This document shows, in pieces, positions 8,401 through 14,035 of a stretch of 14,153 nt of DNA. The position numbers were made by a program, and so were the translations under genes. The stretch comes from Coriobacteriales bacterium. Its GTDB lineage: Bacteria; Actinomycetota; Coriobacteriia; Coriobacteriales; UBA8131. Within the stretch, counting starts at the first letter, position 1, and each line of letters begins with the position of its first letter. The DNA lies in the NCBI GenBank assembly GCA_031261765.1, contig JAISJA010000079.1, forward strand, positions 1-14,153. The letters run 5' to 3'. The notes under the pieces are model-generated. The model was not told the origin of the DNA and did no database searches. It was given only the letters and a program-made list of their open reading frames with translations.

Positions 8401-8435
8401 GCAAGCGCTGGTACACGTCTTTGACCAGCAAGTAA
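5424..8435 (+). CDS. C-terminal part of the interrupted subtilase: FN3 repeats and membrane anchor
   Basis: This is the continuation, in the same frame, of the protease gene after the TAG at 5415. A GTG at 5424 could serve as a start, but only a weak purine stretch precedes it and the sequence begins in the middle of FN3 unit 2. It therefore looks like the second half of a broken gene, or the part made by stop-codon readthrough, rather than a separate gene. It encodes the end of unit 2, eight further FN3 units, and a proline- then Asp/Asn-rich linker (about residues 860-955 of this part). A transmembrane helix (about 966-990, AAIVIAASVFIIVGIIVAIK) and a basic tail (VRYRKRW) typical of a C-terminal anchor with the tail inside follow. 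No LPxTG sortase signal is present. Made alone it would have no signal peptide. Confidence 0.8.
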   Translation: MSAHIAGGWGAPANSVETYAPSVAPDAPSIESVSPGDSSLAVSFIPPAQDGGAAIDAYCVEYSTNGVSWTNATTNAASSPYTIYGLTNGTAYYVRVCAHNVNGNGPYAATGAATAPIAPRTVPSSPTINNVDVGDSSLVVFFLAPIKSGGAVVDAYEVDYSPDGSTWTTASDNVVSSPYTIDGLTNGTAYYVRARAHNAVGWSQYATSSDAYIPLDVPGAPTINNVVPGNGTLTLYFSSPSQNGGADIDKYRIGYRATDNDTWTYCQSELMLYGAVNITDLANGTAYYVCIAAHNAKGYGPAASTSYTNSAYTPLTVPDAPSIVSVMQQAESLVLCFNPPAFNGGADIDAYMVEYSTDAVTWQACMDIVTQSPYTLNGPVSGASYYVRVFAHNQAGLGAAAQTQSAYQLQDSAQTNVPEPPGITSVVPADNALNVYFQTVQANDAYRIEYSATGRDGDWQEATANAVSSPYAIDGLTNGTAYYVRVRAHNQYGWGQAATTQERYVPSTRPDPPMGISVACGNSLLSVMFTAPAYDGNAAVDKYRIEYSVSLDGPWMSCATEPVSAGAAMNILNLANGTPYYIRVCAHNLNGYGEYATTQDAYTPSTVPGAPIISNVRPGDRHIAVSFSGAELNGGAQIDAYGLEYSVADTNEWHIASITIDPSQGEYAIDGLTNGTAYYIRMAAHNQNGWGDIAKDNVTYTPFTAPTPPTITKVVPGDNSLIVYYTAPENDGGSPIDHYDIEYAEANTLAPGSLTASVDASSIDHISASDLEFARRVVEAVAHSNTAHSLATPLGADEPIWKVAASNIPITDREGSYEITGLTGGVPYLVRLVAYNEGGAFSYNNADVDAGNTPYVPIVPPLGSTPSPPLGEGEQPENQPADVVYDTGTSYYANNNDLRESDDLYDDEVGLYYSHIKRDYDKSSGAGADNDADATGSNANRHLPYMGNGTGDIDVDAMLSDAGLMVYGWAAIVIAASVFIIVGIIVAIKVRYRKRWYTSLTSK

Positions 8436-8502
8436 CCAGTGTGTTAAACTAGCTATATAAACTATCGAATTACCGATTAAGAAAGACCTATCCATTATAG
8501 AC

Positions 8503-8508
8503 AAGGAG
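8503..8508 (+). promoter_or_regulatory. Ribosome binding site fixing the TTG start of rpsP
   Basis: AAGGAG lies eight bases before the TTG at 8517-8519, which gives the expected S16 N-terminus ([11 protein letters not shown]). The upstream gap of about 80 bp is AT-rich and probably contains the promoter of the ribosomal cluster, but I cannot fix one. The best pair, TTACCG and CATTAT 17 bp apart, is weak. Confidence 0.7.
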
Positions 8509-8516
8509 AGCTGGTT

Positions 8517-8951
8517 TTGGCTGTAAAGATTCGCTTGGCGCGTCATGGCGCGAAAAAGCACCCGTACTATCGTGTTGTTGTAATAGACTCACGCGCAAGG
8601 CGCGACGGTCGCGTTATAGAGGAGGTCGGCCGTTATAATCCCAACGTGGAGCCGGCCATGGTAACGCTTGACATTGAGAAGATAGACGCGTGGATTGGCA
8701 AAGGCGCGCAACTTACAGAGACCACGGCACGTCTGCTTAAAGGTGTACGCGAGAACGGTAACACAACGGCCGCGCCCGCAGCCGAGCAGCCCGCTGAGCC
8801 CGCCAAGCCCGAGAAGATAATCCTGGACAAGAAAGAGGAGCCTGAGGCCGAGGCACCCAAGGACGCCGAAGCCGAAGAGGCCAAGGAAGCTCCAGCAGAA
8901 GACGCTGCCGATAAAGACGCCGCAGCCGATGACGCTAAGGACGCTGAGTAA
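8517..8951 (+). CDS. rpsP: 30S ribosomal protein S16 with acidic C-terminal extension
   Basis: S16 binds 16S rRNA in the 30S subunit body and is needed for its assembly. Residues 1-80 are the normal domain: [20 protein letters not shown], then [22 protein letters not shown] in family-typical form. Residues 81-144 form an extra tail of Ala, Glu, Asp, Lys and Pro ([27 protein letters not shown]). It looks disordered and strongly acidic. Such tails on S16 occur in some actinobacterial lineages, and their role is not known to me. The gene opens the conserved rpsP-khpA-rimM-trmD cluster, and its TAA overlaps the ATG of khpA by one base. Confidence 0.95.
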   Translation: MAVKIRLARHGAKKHPYYRVVVIDSRARRDGRVIEEVGRYNPNVEPAMVTLDIEKIDAWIGKGAQLTETTARLLKGVRENGNTTAAPAAEQPAEPAKPEKIILDKKEEPEAEAPKDAEAEEAKEAPAEDAADKDAAADDAKDAE

Positions 8952-9331
8952 TGTCTGACGAGGCGGTAGAGGTCGAAGACATGGCCGAGGATGAAGAAGC
9001 GGTTGAGATAGACGAGACGGAGCCGTTTGGCGAAACCGACGAGGCCGACGAATCTGACGAGTTTGGACTTCCAAGTGAAGCCGAAACCATAACAGAGCTC
9101 GTTCGCATGATTGCCGTGGCGTTGGCAGACGACAAAGACGCAGTCTCCGTTGACACGCAGATAACCTCCGACGACAATCGCTCCATCTCGGTTAATATAT
9201 CCGTAGCGCCCGATGACACCGGCAAGGTCATAGGCCGCCAGGGACACGTAATAAAATCCATACGCGCGCTCGCACGCGCGAACGCCGCGTATCTGAACTA
9301 CGGTCACGTGGACGTAGAGGTCCTGGACTGA
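8951..9331 (+). CDS. khpA: KH-domain RNA-binding protein KhpA with acidic N-terminal extension
   Basis: A small KH-domain protein that binds RNA, often with KhpB, and affects cell elongation and division or sRNA and ribosome function in Gram-positive bacteria. The KH domain occupies about residues 44-126 of 126, with the GxxG loop at GRQG (95-98) inside DDTGKVIGRQGHVIKSIRAL. The first 43 residues (EVEDMAEDEEAVEIDETEPF and on) are an acidic, probably disordered extension not found in the usual proteins of about 76 aa. An internal start near residue 44 cannot be excluded, but the ATG at 8951 overlaps the rpsP stop, has AAGGA just upstream (8937-8941), and the frame is maintained. The position between rpsP and rimM is the classic one. 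Confidence 0.92.
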   Translation: MSDEAVEVEDMAEDEEAVEIDETEPFGETDEADESDEFGLPSEAETITELVRMIAVALADDKDAVSVDTQITSDDNRSISVNISVAPDDTGKVIGRQGHVIKSIRALARANAAYLNYGHVDVEVLD

Positions 9332-9395
9332 GGAGCCGTACCGGCGCCCAAGCCACAACCGTTATTTACGCGCGCCCGCGAAGCAAGCGGTTAGC

Positions 9396-9989
9396 ATGCA
9401 AACATACGAACAGATAGCGCGCATTACAAAACCAAAAGGCCTTGACGGCAAGATAGCCGTCCGGGCCTTTTCAGATTTATACGTTGGACAAGACGTATGG
9501 ATAGTGCCACCTACGTCACGCGGCATACGCCACACCACCATAGAGGATATAAGCGATTATGCTATCAAGCTAGCAGGTGTTGACGATAGGAGCTCAGCAT
9601 ACGAGCTTCAAGGTAAATATCTGCTAGCTGCTTGTTCAGACGTGCGCCATGGGGACGGTTCTTGCGGCGTACAGACTGCATCATCCTGCGAGCCGCCAAG
9701 TGCAACCTCGTCATCCTGCGAGCCGCAAAGCGGCTGCGCAGGATCCCTTTTCGTACGCACGCCGCAAGAACCGTCCCCATGGCACGCGACCGTACGACCG
9801 GCAACCCGCGTATATGACAAGAACGAATATGTTGGTGACATAGATTACGTGGAGCAGACCCCGGCGCACCCTATGCTCATATTAAAAGACGGGGCTATGA
9901 TTCCATACGTGGACGACTTCATAGTAAAGACCACGGAAGACGCCATATACATGGACCTGCCAAGCGGGCTATTGGAGATCAATAAATGA
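9396..9989 (+). CDS. rimM: 16S rRNA processing factor RimM interrupted in frame by a palindromic repeat element
   Basis: RimM binds S19 and assists late 30S maturation. The N-terminal RimM domain is present (YEQIARITKPKGLDGKIAVRA, residues 4-24, through LQGKYLLA, 71-78). The C-terminal PRC-barrel domain is recognisable from about RVYDKNEYVGDIDYVEQ (138-153) through AMIPYVDDFIVK (167-178). Between them, residues about 84-130 come from a 138-bp inverted-repeat element (9646-9783) and are rich in Ser, Cys and Pro (SSCEPPSAT, SSCEPQSGC). They replace the start of the PRC domain, where relatives have a GEFY-type segment leading to the first barrel strand. The frame is kept (138 = 3 x 46), so a full-length protein can be made, but its fold and function may be altered. 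No clear Shine-Dalgarno precedes the ATG. The stop overlaps the trmD start (ATGA). Confidence 0.9.
   Translation: MQTYEQIARITKPKGLDGKIAVRAFSDLYVGQDVWIVPPTSRGIRHTTIEDISDYAIKLAGVDDRSSAYELQGKYLLAACSDVRHGDGSCGVQTASSCEPPSATSSSCEPQSGCAGSLFVRTPQEPSPWHATVRPATRVYDKNEYVGDIDYVEQTPAHPMLILKDGAMIPYVDDFIVKTTEDAIYMDLPSGLLEINK
9646..9783. mobile_element. REP/MITE-like palindromic element inserted in rimM
   Basis: Bases 9646-9670 and 9759-9783 form a perfect 25-bp inverted repeat whose outer part reads CATGGGGACGGTTCTTGCGG. Inside lie one full and one half copy of a second palindrome: TCATCCTGCGAGCCGC occurs at 9681-9696 and again at 9711-9726, where it completes a hairpin. The GGGGACGGTTCT core resembles, from memory, sequences found near REP-associated transposases. 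No transposase is encoded. The length is a multiple of three and no stop occurs in the rimM frame. Confidence 0.85.
9711..9746 (+). repeat. TCATYC-hairpin repeat, copy within rimM
   Basis: A 14-bp stem with one bulged G and an AAA loop runs from ATCCTGCG...CGCAGGAT inward to CCGC-AAA-GCGG. The same hairpin, with compensatory changes, occurs at 12511-12546. In the rimM mRNA it would sit inside the larger 25-bp stem. Confidence 0.85.
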
Positions 9990-10741
9990 TAATAGACACG
10001 CTTTCGGTGTTTCCTCAGATGTTCGACGGCCCTATGGGAATGTCCATGATAGGACGCGCGAGGAAAGCCGGCATCTTACGGTTTAATGCGTACGACCTTC
10101 GCGATTGGACCCATGACAGGCATCGTACGACAGACGACGAGCCATATGGCGGCGGCGCCGGGCAGTTAATGAAAGTCGAGCCGGTGTATGAGGCGCTTGA
10201 TGATTTAATGGGCCTTACCTCCAAGGGCGACGGCGTGGGCAACGCCGACATGGGCCACGCTTGCGACGATGGCGAAACCGGCGACGCGCGCCCCGTGCGT
10301 CCACAAGTCATATTCTTCGCTCCGCACGGCAAGCGCTTCGACCAACAAATGGCCGTGGAGTTATCAAGACAAGAGCACCTCATAATGGTGTGCGGTCACT
10401 ATGAGGGTTTTGACGAGCGCGTTTATGAACGCGCGGACCATATAATCTCTATAGGTGATTACGTGGTCACCGGCGGCGAGCTTGCGGCCATGGTCGTGAC
10501 CGACGCGGTATGTAGGCTCATTCCCGGCGTGCTTGGAAACGAACAGTCAAGCGTGGACGAGTCGTTCTCGGCCGAAAGCGACAACCTTTTGGAGTATCCG
10601 CAGTACACGCGTCCGGCGGAATACCGTGGCATGAAGGTGCCTGACGTGTTGCTGTCCGGCGACCACGCGGCCGTAGATAAGTGGCGCCACGAACAAGCGC
10701 TTAAGCGCACGGCCGAGCTGCGCCCGGACCTTTTGCGCTAA
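9986..10741 (+). CDS. trmD: tRNA (guanine-37-N1)-methyltransferase TrmD
   Basis: SPOUT-family enzyme that makes m1G37 next to the anticodon of tRNAs reading CNN/CCN-type codons, preventing +1 frameshifts; it is essential in most bacteria. Family motifs are clear: YGGGAGQLMK (54-63), MVCGHYEGFDERV (134-146), ISIGDYVVTGGELA (154-167) in the trefoil knot that binds S-adenosylmethionine, and LLEYPQYTRP (201-210). Compared with standard TrmD, about 20 extra polar residues (DGVGNADMGHACDDGETGD) lie between the QLMKVEP segment and the strand VRPQVIFFAPHGK. The ATG overlaps the rimM stop, and GGAG (9974-9977) precedes it. It is the last gene of the rpsP cluster; a hairpin repeat follows. Confidence 0.96.
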   Translation: MIIDTLSVFPQMFDGPMGMSMIGRARKAGILRFNAYDLRDWTHDRHRTTDDEPYGGGAGQLMKVEPVYEALDDLMGLTSKGDGVGNADMGHACDDGETGDARPVRPQVIFFAPHGKRFDQQMAVELSRQEHLIMVCGHYEGFDERVYERADHIISIGDYVVTGGELAAMVVTDAVCRLIPGVLGNEQSSVDESFSAESDNLLEYPQYTRPAEYRGMKVPDVLLSGDHAAVDKWRHEQALKRTAELRPDLLR

Positions 10742-10746
10742 ACGTC

Positions 10747-10767
10747 ATTCCGGGCTTGACCCGGAAT
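10747..10767 (+). repeat. REP-like hairpin after trmD
   Basis: ATTCCGGG pairs with CCCGGAAT across a five-base loop. The unit starts TCATTC and ends GAATC, like the other repeats in this window. It begins four bases after the trmD stop and has no T-tract, so it is a repeat or mRNA 3'-end stabiliser rather than a rho-independent terminator. Confidence 0.7.
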
Positions 10768-10821
10768 CTAAGCCGTAGCACAAAATCTGCCTATTATACG
10801 TGAGCTGTGCGAATCATCTAG

Positions 10822-10837
10822 TGGCGCCCATGCGCCA
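10822..10837. promoter_or_regulatory. Palindrome over the -35 region of the glutamate-synthase-like gene
   Basis: TGGCGC-CCAT-GCGCCA is a perfect 6-bp inverted repeat placed 15 bp upstream of the TATAAT at 10852. No -35 hexamer is visible here, so an operator or activator site is plausible but unproven. Confidence 0.3.
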
Positions 10838-10851
10838 TTCTTGGCTTGATA

Positions 10852-10857
10852 TATAAT
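10852..10857 (+). promoter_or_regulatory. Consensus -10 box of the glutamate-synthase-like gene
   Basis: An exact TATAAT, with predicted transcription start near 10864. The leader would then begin with the inverted repeat TAGAAAACTCTTTTCTA (10866-10882), which touches the strong Shine-Dalgarno AAGGAGGG (10882-10889) ahead of the ATG at 10895. A recognisable -35 is missing. Confidence 0.6.
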
Positions 10858-10894
10858 TACCTCAATAGAAAACTCTTTTCTAAGGAGGGAACAC

Positions 10895-12484
10895 ATGAAC
10901 TTGCAACGTCCCAATTCCAACGATGCCACCCAGACATCGAACCGATCCCGTTCTGTCGCGCCGGTCAGCGGCCTTTGCACTCGCTGTAAAGACGATTGCA
11001 CCGGAAACTGCGAGGTGTTCAAATCCTCGTTCCGCGGTCGCGAGGTAATCTACCCAGCTCCGTTTGGACATGTTACCGCAGGAGCGGACAAGGAATACCC
11101 CATCGACTATTCGCACCTTAACATCTGTGGATACGCGCTTGGGCTTAAAGGCCTGCCAGAGGGCGAGGAGGCCGGCCCGGACACGGCCACGTTCCCGTCT
11201 GTGAACACGGAGACGGAGTTCGGTTGGAAAAACAAAGTCAAGATGAAGATGCCGATATTCACAGGCGCGCTTGGCTCGACGGAAGTGGCGCGTGCGAATT
11301 GGGAGCAATTCGCTATTGGCACGGCCATAAGCGGCATCTCGCTTGTTTGCGGCGAGAACGTCTGCGGTATAGACCCAAAGCTTGAACGTGACAAGAACGG
11401 CCAGGTAGTGAACGCGCCCGACATGAAGCGCCGCGTTGAGCTATACAAACGCTACCAGGAAGATTATGGCGACATACTGGTGCAGATGAACGTAGAGGAC
11501 ACGCGTCTTGGCGTTGCCCGCTACGTTATAGAGGAACTTGGCGTTGACACCGTGGAGCTTAAATGGGGCCAGGGCGCGAAGTGCATTGGCGGGGAGATAA
11601 AAGTCGACTCGCTGGAACGCGCGCTGGAGCTACAGAGCCGCGGCTACATAGTAACGCCGGACCCGTCCAACGAGGGAATCCAGGAGGCGTTCAAAGCCGG
11701 GGCCATAAAACAGTTCGAGCGCCACAGCCGCCTTGGGTTTATCGACGAAGAGGATTTTTATAACCAGGTGCAGGCTATACGCGATTTGGGCGCGAAGCGC
11801 GTTACGCTTAAGACGGGCGCGTACCCGATGCGCGAGCTCGCGATGGCGCTTAAGTGGTCGTCCAACGCTCACATAGACCTGCTTACCATAGACGGCGCGC
11901 CGGGCGGTACCGGCATGAGCCCGTGGCGCATGATGGAAGAGTGGGGCGTACCCACGTTCTACTTGCAGTCCATGGCGTATGAGATGGCGAAGATGCTTGA
12001 CAGGCGGGGTGACTACGTGCCAGACCTTGCGATCGCAGGCGGCTTTAGCGAGGAAGCCGGCATATTCAAGGCGCTTGCTATGGGGTCGCCGTACTTCAAG
12101 GCCGTGTGCATGGGCCGCGCGCTTATGATACCGGGCTTCGTTGGCAAGAACATAGAGAAGTGGCTTAAAGAGGACAAGCTGCCAAAGAGCGTGGCGCCGT
12201 ACGGCACGACCAAAGAGGAGATATTCGTTACATACGAGACGTTGAAAGACAAATACGGTAAAGAGATGGACGAGATCCCGCTTGGCGCCGTCGCGCTTTA
12301 TACCTATGTCGATAAGTTACGCGTAGGCCTGCAACAGATAATGGCCGGATCGCGCAACATGCGCATAGGCACCATAAGCCGCCAGGACGTCATGGCCCTT
12401 ACGCCTGAGGCGTCGCAAGTAAGCGGCATACAGTACGTTATGGACGCGTACAGGGACGAGGCCATGGCGATAATCAAAGGGTAG
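10895..12484 (+). CDS. Stand-alone FMN-binding glutamate-synthase-like protein (GltB central domain)
   Basis: A 529-aa protein corresponding to the FMN/TIM-barrel synthase domain of the glutamate synthase large subunit. It lacks the N-terminal glutaminase domain and the C-terminal GXGXG helix. Motifs are VELKWGQGAKCIGGEI (219-234), VTLKTGAYPMREL (303-315), TIDGAPGGTGMSPWRMMEEW (331-350), and the FMN phosphate-site region IAGGFSEEAGIFKALAMGS (380-398) followed by VCMGRAL (404-410). In GltB this domain makes glutamate from 2-oxoglutarate and ammonia. The substrate here is not provable because no partner subunit is next to it. The usual 3Fe-4S cysteine cluster after the barrel is not seen; instead four cysteines, CxxCxxxCxxxC (28-39), stand near the N-terminus and could bind metal or Fe-S. 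The gene has its own promoter and a very strong Shine-Dalgarno. Confidence 0.88.
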   Translation: MNLQRPNSNDATQTSNRSRSVAPVSGLCTRCKDDCTGNCEVFKSSFRGREVIYPAPFGHVTAGADKEYPIDYSHLNICGYALGLKGLPEGEEAGPDTATFPSVNTETEFGWKNKVKMKMPIFTGALGSTEVARANWEQFAIGTAISGISLVCGENVCGIDPKLERDKNGQVVNAPDMKRRVELYKRYQEDYGDILVQMNVEDTRLGVARYVIEELGVDTVELKWGQGAKCIGGEIKVDSLERALELQSRGYIVTPDPSNEGIQEAFKAGAIKQFERHSRLGFIDEEDFYNQVQAIRDLGAKRVTLKTGAYPMRELAMALKWSSNAHIDLLTIDGAPGGTGMSPWRMMEEWGVPTFYLQSMAYEMAKMLDRRGDYVPDLAIAGGFSEEAGIFKALAMGSPYFKAVCMGRALMIPGFVGKNIEKWLKEDKLPKSVAPYGTTKEEIFVTYETLKDKYGKEMDEIPLGAVALYTYVDKLRVGLQQIMAGSRNMRIGTISRQDVMALTPEASQVSGIQYVMDAYRDEAMAIIKG

Positions 12485-12510
12485 CAAGTCCATACGGTTA
12501 TTCGTGATTG

Positions 12511-12546
12511 TCATTCTGCGAGTCGCGAAGCGACTGCGCAGAATCC
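12511..12546 (+). repeat. TCATYC-hairpin repeat, copy after the glutamate-synthase-like gene
   Basis: Same 14-bp stem with a bulged G and three-base loop as at 9711-9746. The two copies differ at five positions: two complete base pairs (T-A versus C-G) and one loop base. A truncated right half of a related repeat (CCCGGAATCCAGG, about 12552-12564) follows at once. Confidence 0.85.
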
Positions 12547-12562
12547 AATCCCCCGGAATCCA

Positions 12563-12589
12563 GGCAGGCGGCGTTTTGCGCCGCCTGCC
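12563..12589 (+). terminator. Strong GC-rich hairpin between the glutamate-synthase-like gene and glyQ
   Basis: GGCAGGCGGCG pairs perfectly (11 bp) with CGCCGCCTGCC across the loop TTTTG. It lies about 80 bp after the upstream gene. No T-run follows, so it is either a factor-assisted terminator or another palindromic repeat. Downstream, TATACT at 12618-12623 is a possible -10 for glyQ without a clear -35. Confidence 0.5.
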
Positions 12590-12670
12590 ATGTTATGTCT
12601 GCCATCGCCTGCTGCTGTATACTTTTATAAGCGAATACGCTAAAACATCAACACGCGTTGAAAGGCAAAC

Positions 12671-13534
12671 ATGGCACTTACGTTCCAGGAGATTATCCTC
12701 ACACTAGAAGATTATTGGGCAAAGCAAGGCTGCATAATATTGCAGCCATATGACAATGAGGTGGGCGCGGGCACGTTCCATTGGGCCACCACGCTGCGTT
12801 CGCTTGGTCCCGGCACGTGGAAGACCGCGTACGTGCAACCGTGCCGCCGTCCAACGGACGGACGTTACGGCGAGAACCCCAACCGTCTGCAACACTACTA
12901 TCAGTTCCAGGTGTTAATCAAACCATCGCCCGACAACGTGCAGGAGCTCTACCTGGACTCCCTGCGCGCTATAGGAATAGAGCCGTCGGAGCACGACGTG
13001 CGTTTCGTGGAAGACGACTGGGAGTCGCCCACGCTTGGAGCGTGGGGGCTTGGCTGGGAAGTGTGGCTAAACGGTATGGAGGTAACGCAGTTCACGTACT
13101 TCCAACAAGTGGGCGGCATAGAGTGCCGTCCAGTGCCGTCAGAGATAACCTACGGCCTTGAACGCCTTGCCATGTACATACAAGGCGTGGACAGCGTCTT
13201 TGACATCGTGTGGTCAGACGATGGCAACGACACCGTATTCACTTACGGCGACGTGTATTTGCAAAACGAGAGGGAATTCTCTACATATAACTTCGAGGTC
13301 GCGGACACTGACTTCCTGTTTGGCGAGTTCGACCGCTACGAGAAGGAATGTAATCGCACGCTGGAAGCCGGGCTACCGCTGCCGGCGTATGACTACGTGT
13401 TGAAGTGCTCGCACGCTTTCAACTTGTTGGACGCCCGCGGCGCCATAAGCGCCACGGAGCGCGCCGCATATATATTAAGGGTCAGGACGATAGCCAAAGC
13501 CTGCTGCGTGGCCTACGCGGAAGAGTCACGATGA
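12671..13534 (+). CDS. glyQ: Glycyl-tRNA synthetase alpha subunit
   Basis: Catalytic subunit of the bacterial alpha2-beta2 glycyl-tRNA synthetase, charging tRNA-Gly together with GlyS. The 287-aa length is normal. Characteristic segments are [20 protein letters not shown] (8-27), [19 protein letters not shown] (29-47), the class II motif 2 region [19 protein letters not shown] (54-72) with [36 protein letters not shown], and the motif 3-like [15 protein letters not shown]. The ATG at 12671 has GAAAGG at 12660-12665. It needs GlyS to work. The expected downstream glyS is not directly adjacent: a terminator, repeats and a nuclease gene lie between, and a gene that may be glyS begins at 14137. 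The TGA stop is embedded in the 5' arm of the terminator hairpin. Confidence 0.97.
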   Translation: MALTFQEIILTLEDYWAKQGCIILQPYDNEVGAGTFHWATTLRSLGPGTWKTAYVQPCRRPTDGRYGENPNRLQHYYQFQVLIKPSPDNVQELYLDSLRAIGIEPSEHDVRFVEDDWESPTLGAWGLGWEVWLNGMEVTQFTYFQQVGGIECRPVPSEITYGLERLAMYIQGVDSVFDIVWSDDGNDTVFTYGDVYLQNEREFSTYNFEVADTDFLFGEFDRYEKECNRTLEAGLPLPAYDYVLKCSHAFNLLDARGAISATERAAYILRVRTIAKACCVAYAEESR

Positions 13535-13563
13535 TACAGCAAAGCTGTATCATCGGCTTTTAT
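13529..13563 (+). terminator. Rho-independent-type terminator overlapping the end of glyQ
   Basis: A perfect 12-bp hairpin, CGATGATACAGC-AAA-GCTGTATCATCG, is followed by GCTTTTATT. The glyQ stop codon TGA is part of the left arm. The T-run is short and begins two bases after the stem, so efficiency is uncertain. Confidence 0.75.
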
Positions 13564-13568
13564 TGCGC

Positions 13569-13723
13569 GTCATTCCCGCCGTCATTCCCGCGAAGGCGGG
13601 AACGGGAATCCAGCCCTTTGTACGGTACGCCATTCCCGTTGAGTACCCCGTCATTCCCGCGAAAGCGGGAATCCAGCCTCTTGCACAGCCCGTCATTCCC
13701 GCGAAAGCGGGAATCCAGCCCTT
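13569..13723 (+). repeat. Cluster of GTCATTCCCGC palindromic repeats, left of the GIY-YIG gene
   Basis: Complete copies of GTCATTCCCGCGAAAGCGGG followed by AATCCAGCC lie at about 13650-13682 and 13692-13723. A variant with an internal CGGGAA duplication is at 13581-13619, and truncated left halves are at 13569-13580 and 13629-13639. Each full unit folds as ATTCCCGC-GAAA-GCGGGAAT. Translated in one frame the copies read SFPRKRESS, which is only a by-product of the repeat. All copies point the same way. Confidence 0.9.
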
Positions 13724-13738
13724 TATATTAGGAGAGTT

Positions 13739-14035
13739 ATGAAGAACCCATGCGTGTATATTTTGGCAAGCAAGTTTTTAGGGACTTTATATATTGGAGT
13801 TACAAGCGATTTGCCAAAACGCATATGGAAGCACAAGAACGATACGAACGAAGGTTTCACAAAACAGTATAGCGTCCATGATCTGGTTTATTATGAAATG
13901 CATGGTTCTATGGAAGAAGCCATATTGCGCGAAAAGCAAATGAAAAAATGGAACAGGAAATGGAAGGTACGCTTAATTAGCGAAAATAACCCGAAATGGG
14001 AGGATTTATACGATGATATTAAAGAACGATATTAA
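13739..14035 (+). CDS. Small GIY-YIG superfamily nuclease
   Basis: A 98-aa single-domain GIY-YIG protein of the short, widespread type related to the UvrC N-terminal nuclease domain. The signature strands are CVYILAS (5-11) and GTLYIGVTSDLPKRIWKHKN (15-34), with the conserved Arg at R28. They are followed by EGFTKQYSVHDLVYYE (38-53) and EEAILREKQMKKW (59-71), which contains the conserved metal-binding Glu region, and the family end NPKWEDLYDDI. The cellular role of these stand-alone proteins is unclear. ATG 13739 follows GGAGAG (13731-13736). The stop TAA overlaps the right-hand repeat by two bases. Codons are more A/T-rich than in glyQ, for example AAA, GAA and TTA, which suggests recent acquisition. 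Confidence 0.9.
   Translation: MKNPCVYILASKFLGTLYIGVTSDLPKRIWKHKNDTNEGFTKQYSVHDLVYYEMHGSMEEAILREKQMKKWNRKWKVRLISENNPKWEDLYDDIKERY

Noticed and set aside
8633..9358. Minus-strand open frame of 241 codons opposite rpsP and khpA
   Set aside because: It is a shadow of the low-complexity acidic codons; the plus strand encodes two clear protein families.
12485..12670. T-box or other riboswitch ahead of glyQ
   Set aside because: The gap is filled by repeat hairpins; no T-box sequence or specifier stem is recognisable.
13569..13723. Resemblance to a CRISPR array
   Set aside because: Units are self-complementary, spacing is irregular, several are truncated, there are no unique spacers of constant length, and no cas genes are nearby.
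13405..13731. Open frame of 108 codons ending in repeated SFPRKRESS peptides
   Set aside because: It is out of frame with glyQ and is only the translation of the palindromic repeats; such peptides arise wherever this repeat occurs.
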